From Candidatus Omnitrophota bacterium (lineage in GTDB: Bacteria > Omnitrophota > Gorgyraeia > Tantalellales > Tantalellaceae): DNA of 5,505 nucleotides. The stretch is from contig DAOVKF010000099.1 of NCBI GenBank assembly GCA_030631915.1, forward strand, positions 1-5,505. The letters run 5' to 3'. This document shows, piece after piece, positions 1 to 5,505 of the stretch. Position 1 is the first letter of the stretch. Each line of letters begins with the position of its first letter. A program made the position numbers and the translations under genes. The notes beneath the pieces are model-generated. The model saw nothing but the letters and a program-made list of their open reading frames with translations, was not told the DNA's origin and did no database searches.

Positions 1-523
1 AGTCTATAAGCCAGCGTTGATATTTACTCATGCGGAAAAAATAATTTTTCTCCTCTATCCTCTCAATGGGCCGTCCGCAATCCGGACACGTTCCTTTATC
101 GGCCTGAGCGTCCGTCCAGAAAGTCTCGCACGGAGCGCAGAACCAGCCCTTATATTCACCGGGATAAATATCCCCGTTCTCCTTCAGCCTCATCAGGAGT
201 TCCTGTACGACTTCTTTATGCCCTTTCTCAGTCGTGCGTATGAACCTGTCATACCGCACGTCCAGGGCTTTCCACACGTCTTTGAAATTAGTGACAATGG
301 GGTCTATGAAATCCTTTTCCCTGCCTTTGCCGAACCCGGCTTTCACACAGGCCTCCTCTATCTTCTCCCCGTGTTCATCGGTCCCGGTGAGAAAGAACAC
401 GTCATCCCCGAGCATCCTGTGATATCTGGCGACGGCATCAACGGCTATCTGCGTGTAAGCATGCCCTATATGAGGATTGGCATTGACGTAATATATGGGC
501 GTGGTTATGTAAAATTTTCCCAT
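1..523 (-). CDS. metG: Methionyl-tRNA synthetase, N-terminal part (gene runs off the left edge)
   Basis: Class I aminoacyl-tRNA synthetase that charges tRNA-Met with methionine in the cytoplasm. The first 174 residues are present, starting at the ATG at 523-521. Visible are FYITTPIYYVNANPHIGHAYT with the HIGH signature at residues 18-21, the TGTDEHGEKIEEA segment (about 46-58), the FIRTTEKGH segment (94-102), and a zinc-knuckle region with CxxC at 129/132 and CxxC at 146/149, followed by the conserved EEKNYFFRMSKY. Keeping all four cysteines is like the Thermus-type enzyme; as I recall, Bacillus subtilis MetRS lacks them. The KMSKS loop, anticodon-binding domain and any C-terminal tRNA-binding domain lie outside the window. 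The start is 4 nt after the ricT stop, and a purine-rich AGAGGAAG inside the ricT end is the likely, slightly distant ribosome binding site. Identification is firm. Confidence 0.97.
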   Translation of the reverse strand, partial: MGKFYITTPIYYVNANPHIGHAYTQIAVDAVARYHRMLGDDVFFLTGTDEHGEKIEEACVKAGFGKGREKDFIDPIVTNFKDVWKALDVRYDRFIRTTEKGHKEVVQELLMRLKENGDIYPGEYKGWFCAPCETFWTDAQADKGTCPDCGRPIERIEEKNYFFRMSKYQRWLID

Positions 524-527
524 GGTT

Positions 528-1331
528 CTATCTGGCTTCCTCTTTCGTGTCAAAATTTATGTTCCTGAGGTTTCCGTCCCCGAAATCCACTGTTACCGTC
601 CTTTTCAGCGTATTCACCGCCACGACTTTCCCTTTATCCTGTCCCACCTTGATCTCTTTGCCCGGCCTCGGCAGGCCCTTGAGCAGTTCCCTGTAACCCT
701 CATACTCATACTCGAGGCAGCACATCAGCCTTCCGCACAGACCGGATATCTTGGAAGGGTTAAGCGGAAGGTTCTGCGCTTTCGCCATTTTTATGGTCAC
801 GGGGTTGAAATCCTTTAAAAAAGCCGCGCAACACAACTGTCTGCCGCAGGGGCCGCATCCGCCCACCATGCGGGCCTCGTCCCTCACGCCTATCTGTTTC
901 AGCTCTATCCTCACGCGGAAAATACTGGCCAGGGCCTTGACAAGATGCCTGAAATCAACGCGATTCTCCGATATGAAATAAAAAACTATTTTCGACCTGT
1001 CAAACGAATATTCCGTGGTCACCAGTTTCATGGGAAGATTGTGCTCTTTTATCTTTTGCTCGCAAATATTCCTCAGATCCTTTGTCTTCTCCCTGTTCTT
1101 GGCTATCTGCTCTTCATCCCAGGGATTGACCTTCCTGATAACCTTTCTCAAAGGCCTTCCGACCGAAGCAATATCCATCATCGCTTCGGCCGGCGTGACA
1201 ACCTCGCCGTGCTCCAGCCCCCTGTCGTCCTCGACTATGACCTTCTCGCCTGCATCGAACTTCATCCCGCCGGTAAGGAAACATCTGACATCACCGTCGG
1301 CTCGTAATTTTACCCTTATTATCTCTTTCAT
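528..1331 (-). CDS. ricT: PSP1-domain protein RicT (YaaT-like), probable Fe-S protein in RNA processing control
   Basis: 267 residues, about the usual length for YaaT/RicT. The PSP1 C-terminal domain covers roughly residues 50-135. The diagnostic cysteine-rich block follows: GGCGPCGRQLCC (157-168) and SGLCGRLMCCLEYEYEGY (196-213), with the conserved FNPVTIKMAKAQNLPLNPSKISG between them. In Bacillus subtilis RicT joins RicA (YmcA) and RicF (YlbF) in a complex that carries [4Fe-4S] clusters and acts with RNase Y in mRNA maturation. Cysteines 159, 162, 167, 168, 199, 204 and 205 are the likely cluster ligands here; Cys159 replaces the isoleucine that I recall in the B. subtilis protein. No ricA or ricF is in the window, so the partners are unknown. 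The start ATG overlaps the holB stop as ATGA, which implies coupled translation, and AGGGG lies 6 nt upstream of it. Family assignment is firm; the role in this organism is inferred. Confidence 0.93.
   Translation of the reverse strand: MKEIIRVKLRADGDVRCFLTGGMKFDAGEKVIVEDDRGLEHGEVVTPAEAMMDIASVGRPLRKVIRKVNPWDEEQIAKNREKTKDLRNICEQKIKEHNLPMKLVTTEYSFDRSKIVFYFISENRVDFRHLVKALASIFRVRIELKQIGVRDEARMVGGCGPCGRQLCCAAFLKDFNPVTIKMAKAQNLPLNPSKISGLCGRLMCCLEYEYEGYRELLKGLPRPGKEIKVGQDKGKVVAVNTLKRTVTVDFGDGNLRNINFDTKEEAR
1328..1331 (-). other. ATGA stop/start overlap between holB and ricT
   Basis: The ricT ATG (1331-1329) shares two bases with the holB TGA (1330-1328). With the 35-nt tmk/holB and 16-nt cysS/tmk overlaps, this indicates translationally coupled genes on one transcript. 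Confidence 0.9.
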
Positions 1332-2335
1332 GTCCGTCCCCTATTGAGACCCGACCTCTTTTCACCACACAGTTCCCGCGGCAAAACCTGAGCGACAAGC
1401 CTGGGATTGACATTGCCTTCGAGGTCCCTTTTTAATTTGATCAACCGTTCCATCATCCCGTATGTCCTGTCCGGAGAATACTCTTTGAAAAGGTCATACA
1501 GCCGACCGTTCATCGTTCCCTTATCCAGGGCCAGTTCCGCAAGCCCTTCATTCACCATTACAATATCCCTGCAAAGCGTCATCAAAAGCTCCAGATCCCC
1601 CAGCAGTTCTTCCCTTCCTTCTCTATCCCAGTTCAGGCAGGAGGCATCCTTTTCTCCCGCCATTTTTTCCATGAAATCCGCGATACCGTTCCTCCGGGCA
1701 AGAATTTTTTTATCCGTCAGCTCCAGGGCCCTGCCCGGAGACCCTTCCGAAAGATATCCCAGAAAACAAGCGGTCTCCTCGTCCATGTCAGAATGACGCA
1801 TTATGATGTCTTTGGTCTCCGCCGCAGACAGATACTGGAACCGGACCTCCTCGCATCTGGATACCACGGTGGGGAGAAGCAGTTCGCGCCTGCTCGAAAT
1901 GAGTATCAGCAAAGACCGGCCGGGAGGTTCCTCCAGCAGTTTTAAAAGGGCGTTCGACGCCACCGGCGTCATCATGTCCGCGTCTTCTATAACACAGGCG
2001 CTGACCGGGGATTCATAGGGTTTAAGGTGCAATCTGTCTTTCGCCCGGCGGATATCGTCGATCCTTATCGTCCTGTTCTTCCCCGGCCTGATCCACATGA
2101 TGTCCGGATGTTCAAGCGCGCCCACCTTCCCGCAGACGGGACATTCCCCGCAGGCCCCGGACCGACCGCTTTTCGGGCACATGAGCGCCATCAGAAAAGC
2201 CCTGGCGGCAAGTGCTTTTCCCACGCCTTGCGGACCCGCGAACAGGTAACCGTTGCTTATCCTTCCGTGCGCAAGGCTGTTGGAAAGGTACCGGACGGCG
2301 TTATCCTGCCCCCGTATACCGCTCAATAAAACCAT
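1328..2335 (-). CDS. holB: DNA polymerase III delta' subunit (clamp loader)
   Basis: 335 residues, close to the 334 of E. coli HolB. Delta' is the stator of the clamp loader, which places the sliding clamp on primed DNA. Visible in order are an N-terminal GQDNAVRYLSNSLAHGRISNGYLFAGPQGVGKA with a P-loop at 34-41, zinc-binding cysteines at 53, 62, 65 and 68 followed by the HPD motif (77-79), a Walker-B-like VIEDAD (115-120), NALLKLLEEPP (128-138), and the SRC motif (159-161) that supplies the arginine finger. The P-loop ends in GKA rather than GKT/GKS, as expected of a delta' that does not hydrolyse ATP. The C-terminal helical collar domain is less conserved. The start lies inside the end of tmk (35-nt overlap) with AAAGGA about 8 nt upstream. 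A TTG three codons later is a possible but less likely start. Confidence 0.95.
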   Translation of the reverse strand: MVLLSGIRGQDNAVRYLSNSLAHGRISNGYLFAGPQGVGKALAARAFLMALMCPKSGRSGACGECPVCGKVGALEHPDIMWIRPGKNRTIRIDDIRRAKDRLHLKPYESPVSACVIEDADMMTPVASNALLKLLEEPPGRSLLILISSRRELLLPTVVSRCEEVRFQYLSAAETKDIIMRHSDMDEETACFLGYLSEGSPGRALELTDKKILARRNGIADFMEKMAGEKDASCLNWDREGREELLGDLELLMTLCRDIVMVNEGLAELALDKGTMNGRLYDLFKEYSPDRTYGMMERLIKLKRDLEGNVNPRLVAQVLPRELCGEKRSGLNRGRT

Positions 2336-2954
2336 AGACCTTTTCCTTTACGAGTCCATACACGGTATCCATGTCCCCGGACGACGCTAAAACATGTATC
2401 TTCCCGGGGGCGTTTTTCGCCAGGGCGATATATCCCCGCCGTACTTTCTCGTGAAATTCCCTGCTCCGCAGTTCCATCCTGTCGAGCGGGCGTTCTAAAC
2501 CGGCCCGCTGAAGACCGGTCCCGACGTCAACGTCGAGCAAGATCGTAAGATCGGGACTGATCCCTTCCGTCGCCACGGCGTCCACCGCCTCGACCTGCCC
2601 GATGTCCATGCCGAGCCCGTATCCCTGATACGCGAAAGTGGCGGTATTGAAACGGTCGCATATGACCAGCCTGCGTTCTTCCAGCGACGGGACTATCACC
2701 TCAGCCACATGCTGGGCCCTGTCCGCCTCGAAAAGGAACAGTTCCGCGCGGCCTGTGAAATGGACATCCCCCTTTTCAAGAAGTATCTCTCTTATCCTTT
2801 GTCCGAGAGCGGTCCCACCGGGTTCGGCCGTCAGAACGGCTTCATATCCGTCGGACACGAGCTCCTGAAAAAGCCGGCGGGAATGCGTGCTCTTCCCGCA
2901 CCCTTCCGGGCCTTCAAAAGTTATGAAAATACCGCGTGTCAGCTCTTTCGCCAT
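2301..2954 (-). CDS. tmk: Thymidylate kinase (dTMP kinase)
   Basis: 217 residues, a normal length. The enzyme phosphorylates dTMP to dTDP with ATP, an essential step in dTTP supply. Visible are the P-loop FEGPEGCGKST (residues 13-23), TAEPGGTALGQRIRE (42-56) with the EPGGT substrate-binding motif, LFEADRAQHV (74-83), VICDRFNTATFAYQGYG (97-113) with the DR motif and AYQG, SPDLTILLDVD (133-143), and a LID segment at 149-174 with LERPLDRMELRSREFHEKVRRGY. The absence of a P-loop arginine together with basic residues in the LID resembles the bacterial type II arrangement. The start codon lies inside the 3' end of cysS (16-nt overlap), with GGAAGG 6 nt upstream of the ATG. The 3' end overlaps the start of holB. 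Pairing of tmk with holB is common and links nucleotide supply to replication. Confidence 0.96.
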   Translation of the reverse strand: MAKELTRGIFITFEGPEGCGKSTHSRRLFQELVSDGYEAVLTAEPGGTALGQRIREILLEKGDVHFTGRAELFLFEADRAQHVAEVIVPSLEERRLVICDRFNTATFAYQGYGLGMDIGQVEAVDAVATEGISPDLTILLDVDVGTGLQRAGLERPLDRMELRSREFHEKVRRGYIALAKNAPGKIHVLASSGDMDTVYGLVKEKVYGFIERYTGAG

Positions 2955-4408
2955 ACGGTCCCTTCCGGCGTGTCCTCAATAACGATGCCCTTCTCGACCA
3001 GTTTTCGGCGTATCTCATCGGCCGCGTCATATCTTCCCCGCTCTCTGGCATTCTCGCGTTCGGCGACAAGCCGCTCTATCCGGGCGGCTTCTTCTTTTTC
3101 CATGCTGACCGGCTCGAGCGAAAGGCCAAGGACCTCAGCGAATCCCCGGACCAGACGCCTCAGAGCGGCCGCCATACTGACATTGCCGGCGTCCGGGCCT
3201 TCTCCGGCCAGACATTCGTTGCCGAGACGAACGGCCTCAAAGATAGCGGAAAGGGCCACGGGAGTATTGAAATCATCATCCATGGCCCGCGTGAATCTTT
3301 CCTCCAGACCGCCTGTCATCTCACGGATCCTCTGAACGGTCCTGCTGCCGGTTACCGGCTCCCGGTCTCCGGCTTTTGGGAACAAACGCTCCGTCTTTTC
3401 CATGAATATCATTATCCTCTGTCTGGATCTTCCGGCCTCCTCGATCTTTCCGTCGCTGTAATCCACGGGGCTGCGATAATGGCTGTTCACGAACGCTATT
3501 TTTAAAAGGTCCGGGTCCCTGTGTTCCTTTAAAAAATCCGAGATGGTCACGTAATTTCTCAGGGATTTCGACATCTTTTCGCCGTTAACGGTCAAAAGCC
3601 CGTTGTGCACCCAGTAATTCGCGAAAAGGCCGCCGGTAGCCGCTTCAGCCTGCGCGATCTCATTCTCATGATGCGGAAAGATAAGGTCCAGGCCGCCTCC
3701 GTGGATGTCAAACCGCGGACCGAGTATATCAGTGCTCATAACGGAACATTCTATATGCCATCCGGGGCGGCCGTCTCCCCACGGGCTTCCCCATGAAGGC
3801 TCGCCTCCTCCGGCCTTCTTCCACAGGGCGAAATCAAGCGGTTGCCGCTTTTTCCCGTCTATATCGACACGGACACCGTGTATCATCTGGTCCTTATCCT
3901 GTCCGGAGAGCTTTCCGTATTCAGGGGATCTTTCAACGTCGAAATAAACGTTCCCTCCCGCGGCATAGGCGTATCCCCTGTCGATCAGGACCTCTATGAA
4001 CCGGACCATCTTTTCGATGTTCTCTGTGGCCCTGGGTTCAACGACCGGCGGACGTATGCCCAGGATCTCCATTTCCCGATGATAAACATCAAGATAACGC
4101 GACGCGACCTCGGCTGCCCTTTGTTTCAACCGGCTGTCGGAAAGAACTTCGCCCGCTTCACGCAGCTCTTCCGCGGCCCTGTTTATGATCTTATCATCCA
4201 CGTCCGTGACGTTTTTCACGAAAAATACGTCAAACCCCTTATATTCAAAATACCGCCTGATGACCTCGAAGACATAAGCGCTTCTGGCATGCCCTATATG
4301 AGGGACATCATAGACAGTGGGACCGCAGACATACATCCCGACCCTGCCTTCTTCAAGCGGCTTAAACTCTTCTTTCTTCCGTGTAAGGGTGTTGTACAGT
4401 TTTAGCAT
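2939..4408 (-). CDS. cysS: Cysteinyl-tRNA synthetase
   Basis: 489 residues against 461 for E. coli CysS. A class I synthetase that charges tRNA-Cys. The zinc ligands that select cysteine are all present: Cys28 (YVCGPTVYD), Cys221 (WHIECSVMS), His246 and Glu250 (FPHHENEIAQ), with the same C-to-H-to-E spacing as the E. coli enzyme. The HIGH motif is at 37-40 and KMSKS at 278-282 (GEKMSKSLRNYVT). Between them is the conserved VKNVTDVDDKIINRA (64-78). The C-terminal helical region (about 350-489) includes DDDFNTPVALSAIFE and an arginine- and glutamate-rich helix, and ends with IVIEDTPEGTVWRKS. The start has a modest AAAGG 7 nt upstream, 48 nt after the cysE stop. The 3' end overlaps tmk. Placement next to cysE groups cysteine synthesis with cysteine use. 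No missing catalytic residue was seen. Confidence 0.98.
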   Translation of the reverse strand: MLKLYNTLTRKKEEFKPLEEGRVGMYVCGPTVYDVPHIGHARSAYVFEVIRRYFEYKGFDVFFVKNVTDVDDKIINRAAEELREAGEVLSDSRLKQRAAEVASRYLDVYHREMEILGIRPPVVEPRATENIEKMVRFIEVLIDRGYAYAAGGNVYFDVERSPEYGKLSGQDKDQMIHGVRVDIDGKKRQPLDFALWKKAGGGEPSWGSPWGDGRPGWHIECSVMSTDILGPRFDIHGGGLDLIFPHHENEIAQAEAATGGLFANYWVHNGLLTVNGEKMSKSLRNYVTISDFLKEHRDPDLLKIAFVNSHYRSPVDYSDGKIEEAGRSRQRIMIFMEKTERLFPKAGDREPVTGSRTVQRIREMTGGLEERFTRAMDDDFNTPVALSAIFEAVRLGNECLAGEGPDAGNVSMAAALRRLVRGFAEVLGLSLEPVSMEKEEAARIERLVAERENARERGRYDAADEIRRKLVEKGIVIEDTPEGTVWRKS

Positions 4409-4415
4409 AGCGATG

Positions 4416-4420
4416 CCTTT
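4416..4420 (-). promoter_or_regulatory. Ribosome binding site of cysS
   Basis: AAAGG on the minus strand, 7 nt upstream of the cysS ATG at 4408-4406. It lies in the 48-nt cysE-cysS gap, the only real spacer in the window. No clear -10/-35 pair is visible in that gap. Confidence 0.55.
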
Positions 4421-4440
4421 ACGCCGCCCGGTATAAACTC

Positions 4441-4457
4441 AGGGAACGATCGTCCCT
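4441..4457 (-). other. Small inverted repeat at the end of cysE
   Basis: On the minus strand AGGGA-CGATCGT-TCCCT forms a 5-bp stem with a 7-nt loop, starting at the last base of the cysE stop codon. The loop contains the self-complementary CGATCG. There is no following T-run, so it is not a standard intrinsic terminator. It could be a weak RNA hairpin affecting transcript ends or stability between cysE and cysS, or chance. Confidence 0.35.
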
Positions 4458-5179
4458 CATCCCTCTCCCCCGCTCTTTCCTTCGCGGTACTCCCCGATCT
4501 CATTCTCGATATGGTCTATCTCATGCTGCAGCTTTTCCAGCGCCTGCTGGAGCGGGTCCGGTAATGAAGTGTGGTCCAGGTTTATTCCGGCCGGCAGCCG
4601 TTTCCCGAGCCTTTTCGCGATACGTCCCGGCACGCCTACCACAGTGGAATCATCGGGGATGTCGCGTATCACGACCGCATTCGCGCCCACACTGACGTTA
4701 TTGCCCACTCTGATATTGCCGAGTATCCTGGCACCGGCGCCTACTACCACATTGTTCCCTATGGTAGGATGGCGCTTCCCCTTTTCCTTGCCGGTCCCCC
4801 CGAGAGTGACCCCCTGGAATAAAGTGACATTGTCCCCGATGACCGTTGTCTCCCCGATAACGACTCCCATTCCATGGTCAATAAAAAACCCCCGCCCTAT
4901 CTCCGCTCCGGGATGTATCTCGATCCCTGTCATCCATCTGGCCGCCTGAGACAGAAAGCGGGGGAACAGGGGAAGGCCCGCTTTCCAGAGAAAATGTGTG
5001 ATCCGGTGAAACACCAGAGCATGAAACCCGGAATATGTAAAGGCCACTTCCGCGCAACCGGTCGCGGCAGGGTCCCTTTCAAAAATAGCCCTGATCTCTT
5101 CAGCGAAAAAAACCCTTGCCAGGACATAATACATGCCCATTATCACGGCTATCCCGATCAGTATGCTCAAGAAAAACAT
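4457..5179 (-). CDS. cysE: Serine O-acetyltransferase with a hydrophobic N-terminal extension
   Basis: 240 residues. The enzyme transfers acetyl from acetyl-CoA to serine, giving O-acetylserine for cysteine synthesis. From about residue 27 it aligns with the short Bacillus-type CysE: EIRAIFERDPAA, TYSGFHALVFHRITHFLWKAG, then the left-handed beta-helix of hexapeptide repeats from about 85 (TGIEIHPGAEIGRGFFIDHG, VIGETTVIGDNVTLFQGVTLGGTG, RHPTIGNNVVVGAGARILGNIRVGNNVSVGA). His102 and His137 match catalytic His158 and His193 of E. coli, and Glu87 sits at the Asp143 position, as in other short CysE. Residues 3-25 (FLSILIGIAVIMGMYYVLARVFF) are an added hydrophobic stretch that could be a membrane anchor. 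The C-terminus (208-232) looks like a charged amphipathic or coiled-coil helix and lacks the terminal isoleucine used to dock CysK. A strong GGAGGGG 7 nt before the ATG supports this start. Confidence 0.96.
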   Translation of the reverse strand: MFFLSILIGIAVIMGMYYVLARVFFAEEIRAIFERDPAATGCAEVAFTYSGFHALVFHRITHFLWKAGLPLFPRFLSQAARWMTGIEIHPGAEIGRGFFIDHGMGVVIGETTVIGDNVTLFQGVTLGGTGKEKGKRHPTIGNNVVVGAGARILGNIRVGNNVSVGANAVVIRDIPDDSTVVGVPGRIAKRLGKRLPAGINLDHTSLPDPLQQALEKLQHEIDHIENEIGEYREGKSGGEG

Positions 5180-5181
5180 CT

Positions 5182-5259
5182 CTATTCCCCTCCGCCCTGT
5201 TTCGCGACAAGCAGTACCGCGGCATGAGCCGCTATGGCTTTACCTTCGCCTATTACTCC
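5182..5259 (-). pseudogene. ispF: C-terminal remnant of 2-C-methyl-D-erythritol 2,4-cyclodiphosphate synthase
   Basis: The last 25 codons plus stop. GVIGEGKAIAAHAAVLL corresponds to the conserved IspF tail, which in E. coli and Bacillus reads approximately LGFTGRGEGIAAxAVxLL. IspF acts in the non-mevalonate (MEP) isoprenoid pathway, and ispD/ispF commonly sit just upstream of cysE or cysS, which supports the call. The stop is 2 nt before the cysE ATG, so in the intact genome ispF would be translated just ahead of cysE. Everything upstream of codon GGA at 5259-5257 is replaced by unrelated sequence, so all catalytic and metal-binding residues of IspF are absent. If the join is an assembly error, the real genome has a complete ispF here. 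Confidence 0.72.
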
Positions 5260-5505
5260 ATCACGTCCTGCTGAAATCACTCTCAACAACAACTTCTCAC
5301 CCGGATGCATTAATGGCAGGCTGTTATAAGGTTGCGTAGGCAACCAAGCGGCTGCTGAAGGGAACAATGTGTCCACCGCAGTACGGCCATTCAGTAACCA
5401 GTATTCATAACGTGGGCTGGTTCTATGAGTGGGGTCTAATGTTGCAAGACTCCCCTTTTCTACCGCTTCGTGAACATCCAGATCCATTTCGGTCATAAGG
5501 TAGAG
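5182..5505 (-). CDS. Chimeric open frame: multicopper-oxidase fragment joined in frame to the IspF C-terminus (enters from the right edge)
   Basis: A single frame is open from the window edge to the TAG at 5184-5182; the first ATG in view is 5496-5494, but three more codons upstream are open and no ribosome binding site is visible, so the gene probably starts beyond the window. The first ~82 residues resemble the cupredoxin region of multicopper oxidases: LYLMTEMDLDVHEAVEKG, RYEYWLLNGRTAVDTLFP, WLPTQPYNSLPLMHPGEKLLLRVISAGRD. In those oxidases this is normally followed by a HPFHxHG-type copper motif, which is missing. Instead the last 25 residues, GVIGEGKAIAAHAAVLLVAKQGGGE, read as the C-terminus of IspF. 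The two parts differ in codon use: the upstream part has runs of TTG and more A/T-ending codons. I judge this a join of two unrelated genes, probably artificial, and not a functional protein. The multicopper-oxidase call is from remembered family patterns. Confidence 0.7.
   Translation of the reverse strand, partial: LYLMTEMDLDVHEAVEKGSLATLDPTHRTSPRYEYWLLNGRTAVDTLFPSAAAWLPTQPYNSLPLMHPGEKLLLRVISAGRDGVIGEGKAIAAHAAVLLVAKQGGGE
5187..5193 (-). promoter_or_regulatory. Strong ribosome binding site of cysE
   Basis: GGAGGGG on the minus strand, 7 nt before the ATG at 5179-5177 and inside the last codons of the upstream frame. It fixes the cysE start at the point that includes the hydrophobic N-terminal segment, rather than a later methionine such as Met14 or Met16. 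Confidence 0.8.

Noticed and set aside
17..568. Long plus-strand open frame of 183 codons
   Set aside because: It lies antisense to the clear metG coding sequence and has no recognisable protein pattern; it is a shadow frame.
1427..2335. Degenerate P-loop (GKA) in HolB as a possible sign of a broken gene
   Set aside because: Delta' subunits commonly lack a functional ATP-binding loop, while the zinc cysteines and SRC motif are intact, so this is normal for the family.
2709..3505. Plus-strand open frames of 208 and 189 codons opposite tmk and cysS
   Set aside because: They overlap strongly conserved minus-strand genes, are low-complexity in places, and match no family; shadow frames.
459..4303. 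A 17-nt exact direct repeat, gcatgccctatatgagg, at 459-475 and 4287-4303
   Set aside because: Both copies encode the Pro-His-Ile-Gly-His-Ala signature of class I synthetases (metG and cysS) with the same codons, so protein constraint explains it.
3842..4405. Plus-strand open frame of 187 codons opposite the cysS 5' end
   Set aside because: It is fully antisense to conserved catalytic and zinc-binding regions of CysS, so its openness reflects cysS codon use.
4409..4456. Possible T-box or other riboswitch ahead of cysS
   Set aside because: The gap is only 48 nt, too short for a T-box leader, and no conserved T-box sequence is present.
4441..4457. Possible intrinsic terminator after cysE
   Set aside because: The stem is only 5 bp and no T-run follows on the minus strand; cysS follows at once in the same direction.

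Overview
The window is a tightly packed run of genes that all lie on the minus strand, so they read from right to left. In transcription order they are: an open frame entering from the right edge (5505 to 5182), cysE (5179 to 4457), cysS (4408 to 2939), tmk (2954 to 2301), holB (2335 to 1328), ricT/yaaT (1331 to 528) and the 5' end of metG (523 to the left edge). Junctions are a 2-nt gap, a 48-nt gap, overlaps of 16, 35 and 4 nt, and a 4-nt gap. This looks like one polycistronic bacterial operon. No stretch above 300 bases lacks a gene, and I see no RNA gene, insertion sequence, CRISPR array or convincing terminator.

The genes are mostly housekeeping. CysE makes O-acetylserine for cysteine synthesis, and CysS charges tRNA-Cys. 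Tmk makes dTDP, and HolB is the delta' subunit of the replicative clamp loader. RicT is a PSP1-domain, cysteine-rich protein linked in Bacillus to RNase Y and RNA processing. MetG charges tRNA-Met. The order tmk-holB-PSP1-metG, with ispF/cysE/cysS upstream, is a conserved bacterial neighbourhood found in several phyla. The sequence alone does not fix the phylum. The use of ATA and AGG codons, a MetRS with four zinc-knuckle cysteines, and a CysE of the short Bacillus-like type fit an anaerobic or environmental lineage such as Omnitrophota, Nitrospirota or a deltaproteobacterial relative. That assignment is a low-confidence inference.

The unusual part is the right end. The last 25 codons before cysE (5259 to 5185) read as the C-terminus of IspF, which is a natural neighbour of cysE. 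Immediately upstream, in the same open frame, the sequence becomes a multicopper-oxidase (cupredoxin) fragment with different codon preferences. The fragment stops just where the copper-binding HPFHxHG-like motif would be expected. The join lies near 5257-5265. It is most simply read as an assembly or amplification chimera, less likely as a real recombination that destroyed ispF. A second, smaller oddity is that CysE carries an extra hydrophobic N-terminal segment that could anchor it in the membrane. I found no convincing new multi-gene system here.
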